A DNA stretch of 64,000 bases from Polytrichum commune (Eukaryota > Streptophyta > Polytrichopsida > Polytrichales > Polytrichaceae), in contig OX485808.1 of assembly GCA_950295325.1 (NCBI GenBank), positions 21,288,527-21,352,526 of the forward strand. Reading direction: 5' to 3'. Positions 46,416 to 57,900 of the stretch are shown here, one piece after another (within the stretch, counting starts at the first letter, position 1; the number at the start of each line of letters is the position of its first letter). The position numbers and the translations under genes are program-made. The notes beneath the pieces are model-generated. The model was given only the letters and a program-made list of their open reading frames with translations, did not search any database and was not told the DNA's origin.

Positions 46416-49400
46416 ATGGACAAGAATTCTAGGGATGAACTCTTGCACCTACAACTCTGGGACCTAGAGGAGAAGGAGGCAAATGGACTGCACCTCTCAT
46501 CATATCCCTGTCCCTGTAAGAAGTGCATGGGTGGGAAGGTTCTATCAAGAGAAACCATTCGCAAGCATTTGAGGCATTACAAACGCGACCCACAGTTCCA
46601 AACATCAATACTGGTATTTGTTGGTATTTCTAAAACTTGACTGAAATAATGTGCGTTGTTGACTAGCCATAGTCACATATGTTAATGTTGTGGCTACGGA
46701 TAGTCATAGTGGGTCCTGATCACTGAAGAGTTGTTAAGCATGATCAATCATAGTCAATTGAAACTTGTCCCTGATTATCTTTTATGAGTGCTAACGATCA
46801 AACTTGTTGCTATGTGGTATGTAGAGGATCAGTGCCCGGAGAGATTTTTGGGCTTAATAGGAGGTTGACATCATTTCTAATTAGCCCACTTCCCACCCAT
46901 TTCACCTAGTATATTAAATACATGATTATTTCGAGATGCTTAGCAAATTATCTCTTTGAGTATGAAGTCTTCCCAGTCACCCCAAACTCCTGAATTGGAG
47001 CAGTCTACGAATACATCTAATAAACTTGTGAATGCCATAGTCATAAACTATAAAAATACTTGACTACATATAGTAAACAAGTATATATCCCATATTCATG
47101 TTAGTAATTGACTACATGAAGTAAATGTGCGTACACGTAAATTGAATTGAAATGTGTGGTCTTTTGCGACAGAGTAGTTGTTAATAGGTCTAGCTTATGG
47201 TAGAAGTCGGTACTAACCTCACCGCTTTTGTGGGACTATCTTGGCACGTGCATATGCAGTCAGGTCTTAGTGCCCAATCAAGTACAATACTAAACTTTGA
47301 AGAGGTTCCTCCAAGCGCTTTGGATGCCGAACCCTCAGAAGGCAGCGACGTATATCAGGATGCGAATGATGAAGGCGATTTTGAAGTGCAACGGATGATA
47401 ACAGAGTGTTTTGGCCGGTTTGAAAACGACATTGGTGATAGCCAGGAGGATGAAGTACTTGAAGATGAACGGGAGTTTATGGCCGATGAAGGAATGGATC
47501 TACATGAAGAATCTTCCATACCATTGTACGAGGGAAGCAAAACAAGCCGAGTAGTTGCAGTCATTCTCCTTATCAATTGCTTTGCAGTGTTCGGAGTATC
47601 CAATGCATGCGCTACAGAATTGCTGAAGTTGGTTTCGGAGCTACTACCTGCGGCGAACACTCTTCCGAAGTCTTACTATGAAGCTCGCAAGTATCTAAGA
47701 CGACTCGGATTATCATTTGTCTCTATACATGCCTGTGTGAATGGGTGTTGTTTATTCCGAAAGGAGCTGGAAGGCGCAATGAATTGTCCAAAGTGTGGAC
47801 AATTGAGGTACAAATCGGAGTCAAGCAGGACACCAATGAAAGTTTTGCGCCATTTTCCACTTATACCACGGCTGCGAAGGATGTATCGGTGTACATCTCT
47901 AGCAAAATTAAATAAGTGGCATACTGAACGGAAGGATCGTGGTGGCAATGTGGAGTGCGTTCCGGACTCGAAGGCATGGAAACACATTGACTCCGTATAT
48001 CCAGGGTTTGCGTTGGAAGAAAGGAACATACGACTAGGACTTGCTCTAGACGGTGTGAATCCGTTCTCAAACCAATCCCTAAGTCACTCCACTTGGCCAG
48101 TTGTGCTACTGAACTACAATCTGCCACCATGGTTGGTGACAAAGCGGTTTTTCTTAATGTTGGCCCTTCTCATTCCTGGGAAAGAGAGCGTGACATCTGA
48201 AAACGTGGACGTGTACCTTGCTCCTTTGATTGAGGAATTGAAGCAACTTTGGGAAGGCATTGATGCAGTAGACGCATCTGCAGAGAAGGTGAATAGGAAG
48301 TTCACGTTGAAGGCCATCCTCATGTGGTGCATCCATGACTTCCCGGCATATGGATTAGTGTCGGGGCAAGTTACAAAGGGGTACAAAGGGTGCACCGAAT
48401 GCGGTCCTAGTGTAACAACCCGACGATCAGCTGCGTTAACGAAGAATGTATATTTAGGACATCGTCGGTTCTTGAACCGAACCCATCCATATCGAAGATT
48501 GCAGAGAGCTTTTGATGGAACACAAGAGACCCGTCCACCACCAAGACAGCTAAGTGGCCGTGACGTAGTCCGTTATGCGATGAGGAGAGAAAACTGGTTG
48601 GCTGACTCCCCACGAAACAGACCAGGAGGGGTTAACGATCCAGTACATGACACAGGCGTGAAGAGATTGTCTACATTATTTGCACTTCCATATTGGCAGG
48701 TGAGTGTATAGATTTAAACTCTTTGTCAAACCCTGTGGATTTAATATAAGACTAGCAATAGTCAAAGGATAACTGAGAGCTTTGGAGATTGGTTTGGAGG
48801 ACTACCGACAGTCAAATTATAGTGACATCCATGCAAAGTTGACTACACTCAAATATGATTGACTACAGATAGTCAATGCTAATGTAATAGTGTATAGGAT
48901 ATGATGACCAACAGTACAGATATAATTCCACTAATGTGATCCATTGTATGTATGCAGTCTCTTGCGATAAGGCATGTGCTTGATGCAATGCACTGTGAAA
49001 AGAACTTATGTGAGAACATCATGAAGACAATTTGGGGTTTAAAGGATAACCTCAAAGTACGGATGGATCTAGCGGAAGCAAACATAAGGCCTGAATTGCA
49101 CGCAATTTTTGGTGGTGCTAAGGGAACGTTGTTGATACCAAGAGCTCCATATATTCTATCAAGAGCAGAGAAGGTTGTGTTTACAAATATCATCCGTGGA
49201 TTGAAGACTCCTAGCAATTACGTGGGCCAATTGCCTCAAAGAATCACGGGTGATGGAGAGTTAAGAGGAATGAAGAGTCACGACTACCACATTCTAATGC
49301 AGCAAATCTTGCCGTTGTGCTTACGAACGCTATTACCAAAGGATGTCCGAACTGCCATTATTCGGATATGCCGAGTCTTTGCCCCTTTGTGCGTGAAGTC

Positions 49401-50944
49401 GGTGGATCCTTCAAGCATGACTGATTTGTTCAATGAGACCGCCGTGACAATGTGTATGTTGGAAAGGGTCTTCCCACCAGCATTCTTCGATGTCATGTCC
49501 CACTTGCCTATTCATTTGGTACAACAGTTAGACATTTGCGGACCAGTGCACACCCGGTGGATGTACCCAATGGAACGGTATCTGAAAACTCTGAAAGGAT
49601 ATGTGCGTCTTCGAAGCAATCCTGAAGGCTCTATGGCACAAGGCTACATCATGGATGAAGCAGTGGGGTTTTGTACTGAATATATGCAACATTGTTGTGA
49701 AAGTGAGCGTCGTGTGTGGGACGACAAAGAAGAACCTGCAATGAATAGCGAGGTCATGGAAGGAAATGGGCGGCATAGGTTGTTGCCAGACGAACTACGG
49801 TTTTGGATACATGAATTTGTGTTGAACAATGCGGAGCCGTTACAAGTTTACAGAGAGTAAATCCACGTACTTTGTGTTGTTGCTCTTGTGACTACATTGT
49901 TAACTAGTAATGATAGTCATAAGCAATTATAATGTGACTAAATGCAGTACTAGATATGCTTCATATGACTAAATGGAGTCATCATAGCTATTTGGATGAC
50001 TATTTGTAGTCATTGCATCATTAAGCTGTAATTACAGTGTTGTGGGAAGTGAAGTAATTAACGACTATAAAATGTGAGTGTCTGGTGCAGACGGCACGCT
50101 ACAGAAATGACCCGAAGGAAGAGGTCAAGGGAAGACATGCGACGTCAACAGCGGGGTAGGAGATTGGAGTACCCAAGCAGCATGCAAGAGGAGGCCTTCA
50201 CAACCTGGTTTCCTGTTGTAGTGCAAGATGAGATCAACCAAGGGACTAATGTATCCATGGACGTTCAAGCATTGCTAATGCCGCCCTCAAGGAACGCCAA
50301 GTCCTACAAGTCAATGTATGCGTATGGCAACCACATAAGGGTTCGTAGCATAGAATCAAACATGAATACATGTGATAGTGGTGTGGCTGCGACCTTTTTG
50401 CAAGCATGTCGTGCGAGCAGCAGTTCTAGAAATGTACGGACAACAAATTTAGAATACATAGGATGGGTGGAAGAAATAATAGGGGTAGACTATGGAGAGT
50501 TTGAGTTGATAGTTTTGTATTGCACATGGGTGAGAGCCAACCTCCGGGGCATCGGAGCAACAATGAAACGTGACGACTACGGCTTCACATTGATCAAATT
50601 CGATCGTGTCATACCGTATTCAGCAGACTCATTTGCATTTCCCCTCCATGTGCAACAAGTCTTTTTTTGTGGACGATGTGGAGAATCCCGAATGGAAAGT
50701 TGTGCTGAGGAAAGAAGCTCGAGGTGCAAGAGTGGCGTCTACATCTGAGAGAAGACCCGAAACACTTAGTTTACATGTAGGCAAAGATGAAGACTACCGT
50801 GGATTGAGATCTAATATCTTAAACGAAGATGTGGAACCTGGCGCACCGGTGCTAGAAGGTTGCACAGTACTTGAAGCTGAGGACGTTCATGCAACACTAC
50901 AAGAAAGAGAGGAAGAGCCAGATAACAATGAAGAGAGATTATAG
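46416..50944 (+). CDS. CACTA transposase gene (TNP2/TNPD type; Transposase_21, DUF4218, DUF4216)
   Basis: Exons are 46416-46613, 47260-48699, 48958-49856 and 50091-50944, with GT-AG introns and matching phases. The first exon carries the transposase-associated zinc-binding motif (YPCPCKKCMGG). Exon 2 has CPKCGQLRYK and the Transposase_21 core: LGLALDGVNPFSNQ, WPVVLLNYNLPPWL, DVYLAPLIEELKQLWEG, IHDFPAYGLVSG. Exon 3 gives HVLDAMHCEKNLCENIM and the DUF4218 signature (HLPIHLVQQLDICGPVHTRW). Exon 4 is the DUF4216 domain (TNLEYIGWVEEIIG, QQVF). The frame breaks in a 7-T run at 50662-50668: the sequence before and after it is coding, but in two frames. The enzyme would cut and join CACTA ends; this copy is probably truncated at the C-terminus. 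Confidence 0.9.
46614..47259. other. Intron 1 of the TNP2-type gene
   Basis: Donor GTATTT and acceptor ATGCAG, phase 0. It contains scattered TGACTA/TAGTCA motifs. Confidence 0.6.
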
Positions 50945-51166
50945 TCTGGCCTTTTGAGACGTCGCCTGATGTAGTCAAGTTGGACTAAAAGTAGTCAAAT
51001 TGGTCACCATGGTCGTACCCAATGAATAAAATTTTGTTCCCGAAGTTCGCCCCCTCGAGGTCCTATCATTTTTTACTACAACTTGACTGGGAATCTTCTT
51101 GGAATCTATTTTTACTAGTTGTAGTCATCATGTGACTAGTTAGTCGAGTTCGGTCAACTTGCTCTA
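50945..51166. promoter_or_regulatory. CACTA right subterminal region
   Basis: Several AGTCA/TGACT motifs lie between the transposase stop and the terminal repeat, mirroring the left end. Confidence 0.6.
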
Positions 51167-51194
51167 GTAAAAAAAGCCTGTATTTGGCATAGTG
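51167..51194 (-). repeat. CACTA right terminal inverted repeat
   Basis: It ends ...TTTGGCATAGTG, pairing with the left terminus. Confidence 0.9.
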
Positions 51195-51857
51195 GCCTGG
51201 GAGGGATTCCCGGGACTGCCAAGGTTCAAACAGGCATAACTTCCTCAGCACTTGCCCGAATGGGGCAAGTGAGGAGTCCATCGGCATCTACGTGAAGCGT
51301 AAATGAAGATGGAGTGGTTGGTTGCTGGAATCAGACATCATACAAGGAAGTTATGATGGTCTGAAGCTGCTGGGGGCTTCTAGGCCCAGCGGCTAAGGGA
51401 AAATGTCCACTTGGCCCCAACTCTTGGTAGAGAGACAAGAGGTTGGTTGACGGTGGGGTAGGGGCCCCGCGTGAAGTCCTAGAGGCTTATATGGGTGAGG
51501 TGGTGTGGCCTCACCCACCCGAGGCCGAACGGCAAGGCCTCCATGGGCATTGGCCCATTGTGAGGCCATAGTTGCCTAGTATGGTTCGGGTTGTTGTAGT
51601 GTTGCTCCGGCAACGCGATGATCAACATAGGATTGGACTTCCATGGATGGAAGTCCACATTGGGGAAATGGGTTACTGATTAAGGGGTGAGTCCCGAAAG
51701 CAAAGTAGGAGGGTTGGTTCCCTCCTATGAACTATTGGTCCGGGGTTAGAGGAGCTAACCATTAGCATGGCGGTATGCGAAGGGTTAGCCACTCGTAACC
51801 TTTGCTAGAATTGAAAATTGGCAAGATGGTCAAGGGGGGCTAGCAAGGGTTGCGACA
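51195..51857 (+). repeat. 3' LTR of element B, second part
   Basis: It continues the LTR from 34417 ('cctgggagggattcccggga') to the terminal GCGACA, followed by TSD GGAAT. Confidence 0.92.
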
Positions 51858-52467
51858 GGAATCCTTCTCGAGCATGGAATCAAACTCATCACTAGACTCC
51901 TGCCATAGTGAACTCCAGGAGGCTCGAATGTCATCCGAAACTAGAAGCACCTCATCAAGGTTGTTGTAGGGAGAGACATACATCGCACGGTCACCGTCAC
52001 GGTAACCATGACAAATTCGTTTTGCAGCCGAGCAACATCGACCTCGCTGATGGGGCGAACAAGAGGAAGACATTGCAAGCGGCACAATGGAATAGAGAAA
52101 CGTGACTTAGCAAGAGGTTTGATGCGAACCCTATGAATCACACCGATAGAGTCTTCTTTTTGGGATCTCCGAATCTCGAGCTCAGTCTCCTCCGCAGTAG
52201 ACTCATCAAGAGGACGCACGGGGTCAGATTGATGAGGTGAATCAATCTACAAGGGTGGAAACAAAGATATGAGATTAAGCCCAAAATATATTGAAAGCCA
52301 AGGTACCGGAAGTGCTTGGAAACAAAAGGAAGAGTTCACATAGAGAACACCTTTCCCGGTTGGACATCGACAAGTGGATCAACTTCCACCTCGGCAGGCT
52401 CCAATTGAAGAACATGGGCATCTATGGATGGATCCTCGGAGAGAATGAGATCCATAGCTTGAGACTC
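51858..52467 (-). pseudogene. Gene 2, middle exons: start of ParB-like domain, frameshifted
   Basis: Exons are 52467-52351 (39 codons, phase 0) and 52246-51858. The second begins IDSPHQSDP and contains VRIKPLAKSRFSIPLCRL then ISEVDVARLQNEF. The frame must then change by one base near 52005-52030 to reach GYRDGDRAMYVSPYNN and DSMLEKDS. The exon length (389 with TSD) is one base short of in-frame, agreeing with a one-base deletion. The exon is cut at 51858 by element B and continues at 27063. This is the substrate-binding half of a ParB-like fold whose GNHR motif lies after the insertion. Confidence 0.7.
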
Positions 52468-52499
52468 CTACACAAAAAGAAAAGTTAGACATTACCCTT

Positions 52500-54012
52500 G
52501 ATTGCCTAACCTCTCGGAATCTAAGTGCTAACTCAAGCATCCACAACAAAGTCAAAATCTGGTCCAAGACCCTTGAAAGGCCTAGCCTCTCGGAATCTAA
52601 GTGCTAACTCAAGCATACACAACAAAGTCAAAATCTGGTCCATTACCCTTGAAAGGCCTAGACTCTCGGAATCTAAGTGGTCACTCAAACATTCAAATCA
52701 ATGCGAAAATCTAGTCCAAGACCCTTGAAAGGCCTAGCCTCTCGGAATCTAAGTGCTAACTCAAACATGCAAAACAATGCGAAATATGGTCCATTACCCT
52801 TGAGTGCCTAGCCTCTCGGAATCTAAGTGCTAACTCAAGCATACACAACAAAGTCAAAATCTGGTCCAAGACCCTTGAAAGGCCTAGCCTCTCGGAATCA
52901 AAGTGATAACTCAAACATTCAAATCAACGCGAAATCTGGTCCAAGACCCTTGAATGCCTAGCCTCTCGGAATCTATGTGCTAACTCAAGCATACACAACA
53001 AAGTCAAAATCTGGTCCATTACCCTTGAAAGGCCTAGCTCTCGGAATCTAAGTGCTAACTCAAACATTCAAAACAATGCGAAATCTGGTCCATTACCCTT
53101 GAAAGGCCTAGCCTCTCGGAATCTAAGTGCTAACTCAAACATTCAAAACAATGCGAAATCTGGTCCATTACCCTTCAAAGGCCTAGCCTCTCGGAATCTA
53201 AGTGCTAACTCAAACATACAAATCAATGCGAAATCTGGTCCATGACCCTTGAAAGGCCTAGCCTCTCGGAATCTAAGTGCTAACTCAAACATACAAATCA
53301 AAGCGAAAATCTGGTCCAAGACCCTTGAATGCCTAGCCTCTCGGAATCTAAATGCTAACTCAAGCATACACAACAAAGTCAAAATCTGGTCCATTACCCT
53401 TGAAAGGCCTAGCCTCTCAGAATCTAAGTTCTAACTCAAGCATACACAACAAAGTCAAAATCTGGTCCATTACCCTTGAGTGCCTAGCCTCTCGGAATCT
53501 AAGTGCTAACTCAAACATTCAAAACAATGCGAAATCTGGTCCATTACCCTTGAAAGGCCTACCCTCTCGGAATCTAAGTGCTCACTCAAGCATACACAAC
53601 AAAGTCAAAATCTGGTCCATTACCCTTGAGTGCCTAGCCTCTCGGAATCTAAGTGCTAACTCAAACATTCAAAACAATGCGAAATCTGGTCCATTACCCT
53701 TGAGTGCCTAGCCTCTCGGAATCTAAGTGCTAACTCAAGCATACACAACAAAGTCAAAATCTGGTCCATTACCCTTGAGTGCCTAGCCTCTCGGAATCTA
53801 AGTGCTAACTCAAACATTCAAAACAATGCGAAATCAGGTCCATTACCCTTGAAAGGCCTAGCCTCTCGGAATCTAAGTGCTCACTCAAGCATACACAACA
53901 AAGTCAAAATCTGGTCCATTACCCTTGAGTGCCTAGCCTCTCGGAATCTAAGTGCTAACTCAAACATTCAAAACAATGCGAAATCAGGTCCATTACCCTT
54001 GAGTGCCTAGCC
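52500..54012. repeat. Satellite 2 in gene 2 intron 1 (first block)
   Basis: About 20 units of 75 bp, reading 'ggcctagcctctcggaatct', the reverse complement of 22060-23297. Subtypes with 'attcaaaacaatgcg' and 'atacacaacaaagtc' alternate, giving 150-bp dimers in places. Confidence 0.95.
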
Positions 54013-54988
54013 TGTCACGCACCTCTCCATGAGGAGTGCCCGAAACACCATGGGCACAAGGGGGACCCCGGAGTGACACCCGTGACTTGTGGTGCCGTTG
54101 GTGAGAGGGCCCAAGTGATCCTAGTGTGGGTGAGGGCCCCGGGCGTTGGGAACGCCTCCCACCCACGAAGATTAGGAGGCACAAGGGTAAGGCCATGAGT
54201 TATGCGTAGCTCATGGCGTGGTGATTCTAGAGAGCTCAAGAACACCTCAATCGGAGGTGTGAGCTAGGAGTTATGGCCATTTGAGTGGGGCGCTGCCCCG
54301 GGACAGCGCCCTGGTACAGCAGTGCCTGGGAGTGATTCCCGGGACTGCCAAGGTTCAAACAGGCATAACTTCCCCAAGACTTGCCCGAATGGGGCAAGTG
54401 AGGAGTCCATCGGCATCTACGTGAAGCGTAGATGAAGATGAAGTGGTTGGTTGTTCTGATCGGACATCATACAAGGAAGTTATGATGGTCTGAAGCTGCT
54501 GGGGGAGTTCTAGGCCCAGCAGCTAAAGGGAAATGTCCACTTGGCCCCAACTCTTGGTAGAGAGACAAGAGGTTGGTTGACGGTGGGGTAGGGGCCCCGC
54601 GTGAAGTCCTAGAGGCTTATATGGGTGAGGTGGTGTGGCCTCACCCACCCGAGGCCGAACGGCAAGGCCTCCATGGGCTTTGGCCTATTGTGAGGCCATA
54701 GTTGCCTAGTATGGTTCGGGTTGTTGTAGTGTTGCTCCGGCAACGCGATGATCAACATAGGAGTGGACTTCCATGGATGGAAGTCCACATTGGGGAAATG
54801 GGTTACCGATTAAGGGGTGAGTTCCGAAAGCAAAGTAGGAGGGTTGGTTCCCTCCTATGAACTATTGGTCCGGGGTTAGAGGAGCTAACATTAGCATGGC
54901 GGAATGCGAAGGGTTAGCCACTCGTAACCTTTGCTAGAATTGAAAATTGGCAAGATGGTCAAGGGGGGGGCTAGCAAGGGTTGCGACA
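54013..54988 (+). repeat. 5' LTR of element C
   Basis: It starts TGTCACGCACC (one change from the usual TGTCGC) and ends GCGACA. A TATA-like 'gcttatatgggtg' lies at about 54613-54625. Confidence 0.93.
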
Positions 54989-57900
54989 CTTGGTATCAGA
55001 GCAGGGTTCCAAGTTTTGAGCTCGCACTTTGAGGGAAACATGGCTATCAAAAATGCGGGTTATGATGGTGAGCCCGGGGTTTCCAAAAGGTTGTGAGGCT
55101 CAAATTGGAACAAGGATCATGTGCAAGTGGAATTTGACCATACCATTGGTTCTAATGACAATGGTGGGCATGAGGGTGGATTTGGTAAGGAAAATGGAGG
55201 AGTGCTTTGAAAAGGGCTCCCGCAAACCTCAAAAAACATTTGGGGCCTAGAATACCGAAAGCACCCAAAACCTTGGAGGGCATTAATGTTGGATTGAAAT
55301 TCCAATTCGAAATGCTTGGAAGGTATTGATGTTGGAATGAATTTGGTGCTAATGAGGCACCCGGGGCTTCTTAAGGCCTATGTGCGCTATTCAAACGCAC
55401 AAATGAAGGATACACCTAAAACGGACGAGCTTTCTAAGAAATGCATCCTTTTAGGTGGGGTTTTAAAAGCGGGTGGTGGATGCCTTGTTTAAGTCCCCAA
55501 GGCTTCTTGAGGACATGGTGGGGACCATCAAATTTGCAAGAGCATTGAAGCCGATGGTCCCAAAGAGAAATTCGGCTGCGCATCACCACAAGTGGCTTTA
55601 GCCAAGGTAGGTCCCAAAGAAATGAGTGCAAATTGTTTGGTCCATTTTACTTAGGCAAAACATGTTGGAGCCGCGGACGGAATGTTGAAAGGTGGCTTTA
55701 TGCTTCCAAAGCAAATCATACTTGTGCCGCGGACGGAATGTTGGGAGGTGGGTTTGTCCTACCAAGGCAATTCATGTTCGTGCCGCGGACGGAGTGTGGG
55801 AAGGTGGCTTTGTGCTACCAAGGCAAAACATGTTTGTTTTGCGGACAAACTATTAGAAATTGGTTTTGTGGCACCAAACCAATTTGTCCCGCGGACGAAA
55901 TGTTTAAAGTTGGCTTTGCGGACCAAGCCAAGCCAAGTTGCCGAGGACCGAATGTAAGACGATGGCATTGTGGCCTAGGCTAGTAGCCTTTAGCCAAGGC
56001 CAAGTCTTTTGTACCTTGAGGCTCAAATGAATGGGAGAATTGTCTCATGGGTTGACAAAGAGGCAAGCCATTCCTTCTTGAGCCCAAAACTCACAAGGGA
56101 GTTGGGGCTTGCCGATTGATAAAGCGGGCAAGCCCACCAAGGTGCGGTTTGGAAAGGGCAAACCGCATGAGACAAAGGAGGCCGCGATGCATGTAACCTT
56201 TCAATGTGGGACATTGGATTTTTGTCAAAATTTCACACCAAGTGAAATAGATGAAATGCATGTCATTGTGAAGGCCGCCTTCTTTGAAACTCACATGAAA
56301 GATGTGAGGTGCAAGCCGGTTTGCTTGCGGTCCATTATGATGTGTCATAATGGCAATGAGTTGATGTTCAAATTGACAAGGACTCCTATGGTAGGAGGAC
56401 CCAAGTTGAATTTGGTCTTAATGGACCAACTGAAAAATAGAAAACATAATGGTCGTGGTTCCATTGGAGCAACTTCAAGGAATGTATGGAGAGGCTAGGA
56501 AAGATGGACCTCCTCCAAATCACATTGGTGGGATGTTGGTGAGATACAAGGATGTATTCACCAATGTGTTGCTCAAAAAGTTACCGCCAAGGAGTGAAAA
56601 ATAACTTTGCTCAACGAGAGATTGAGTTCTTGAGATATGTGGTGACAAAGGAAGTTGGTGGACGAACATGAAGAATGTCAAGGCAATCCAAGAAGAGAAT
56701 TGGCCCTTGACTCAAGAAAAAGGCTTAGGTCATTTGTTGGCCTAACCAACTACTACCACCACTTCATTCATGGTTTTTCTAAGGTTGCTAGAACCTTAGT
56801 CAACATGTTGGGAAAAATGGCTATCCCAAGAGTGGGATGAGCCTTGTCACCAAGCCTTTGGGAAGCTCAAGAAAAAGTTCTCTTCACAAGATGTGGTTAA
56901 GTTTCGGGTTTTCATGAGCATGTTGAGGTGCACATGAAGGCAAAGGACTTTACCATTGGCGGATGTTGATCCAAGATGGAGGACCATTGCTTATGGGAGC
57001 ATTAAGCTCCATGGTTGTAGAAGCTTGTCCAACTTGTGCAAGAAATGGCTATCCCAAGAGTGGGATGAGCCTTGCCACCAAGTCTTTGAGGAGCTTAAGA
57101 CCAAGTTCCTCTTTACCACCCGTGTTCAAGTTCGCGGAGCTTGAAAAACCTTTTGAGGTGCATACGGGGGGCGAGGACTTTACCATTGGCGGATGTTGAT
57201 GCAAGATGGATGGCCATTGCATACGAGAGCATGAAGCTCGATGGTTCAACTTGTGCAAGAAATGGCTATCCCAAGAGTGGGATGATGTTTGTCACGAGTC
57301 TTTGGGGAGCTTAAGACCAAGTTCTCTTCACCGCCCGTGCTCAAGTTTACCGAGCTTGACAAACCTTTTGAGGTGCATATGGGGGTGAATGATTTTGCCA
57401 ATGGTGGATTATGTGTAAGATGGATGGCCATTGCATATGGGAGCATGAAGCTCGATGGTTGTCAAAGAAGACAACCAACTCATGACAAAGAATTTCTTTG
57501 CCGTAGTGCATTGCTTGAAGATGTGGCGACACTATTTGGGGTTGCACAAAGCAAAGGTCTACATGGACAATGTGTCCTAAAAGAATTTTGACATTGAAGC
57601 GCAAGTGAGCGCCAAGTCATTGCGGTGACATGATAGTTTGGCGCTTATGAAGGTGGATTTGATCCACAAACCGGACCGTGGAAATGTGGTGCCGGATGCG
57701 CTAAGTAGACTGGAAAAATTCCAAGCAATGAGAACCATCCAAACCTTGTGGCTAATGTGTGCCGGCGAAGGAAACTTGTGATGCAAGATACAGGAGGGGT
57801 AAATTAACTACCCCAAAGCACAAAAGCTTTTAGGTGAGCTTCGCAAGAGCAAGGTGCTCAAACAGGTTAAGTTGGTGGACGGATTGTTCAAGTGCAAGCA

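Larger units (their letters stand above)
34418..51194. mobile_element. CACTA (En/Spm, CMC superfamily) DNA transposon, 16.8 kb, TSD GCC
   Basis: The left end reads CACTATGGCAAATACATG and the right end read inwards is CACTATGCCAAATACAGG, with a T-run following in both. The 3-bp target duplication GCC lies at 34415-34417 and 51195-51197. Many AGTCA/TGACT motifs fill both subterminal regions. It encodes a TNP2-type transposase (plus strand, right half) and a Transposase_24-like gene (minus strand, left half). A captured host gene fragment lies between them. Confidence 0.95.
27069..51857 (+). mobile_element. LTR retrotransposon (element B) with nested insertions, TSD GGAAT, inside a gene 2 exon
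   Basis: The 5' LTR (27069-28987) is interrupted by a solo LTR. The PBS is at 28990 and the internal region spans 28988-34103. The 3' LTR (34104-34417 plus 51195-51857) is split by a CACTA element. GGAAT precedes 27069 and follows 51857. The halves of the 3' LTR share variants with the 5' LTR (for example 'gttgctggaatcagac'), confirming one element. Removing it rejoins the gene 2 exon in one frame. Confidence 0.93.

Noticed and set aside
49320-49329. 'ttacgaacgc' resembling a palindrome arm
   Set aside because: It lacks the second arm and lies in conserved transposase coding sequence (LRTLLPKD), so it is chance.
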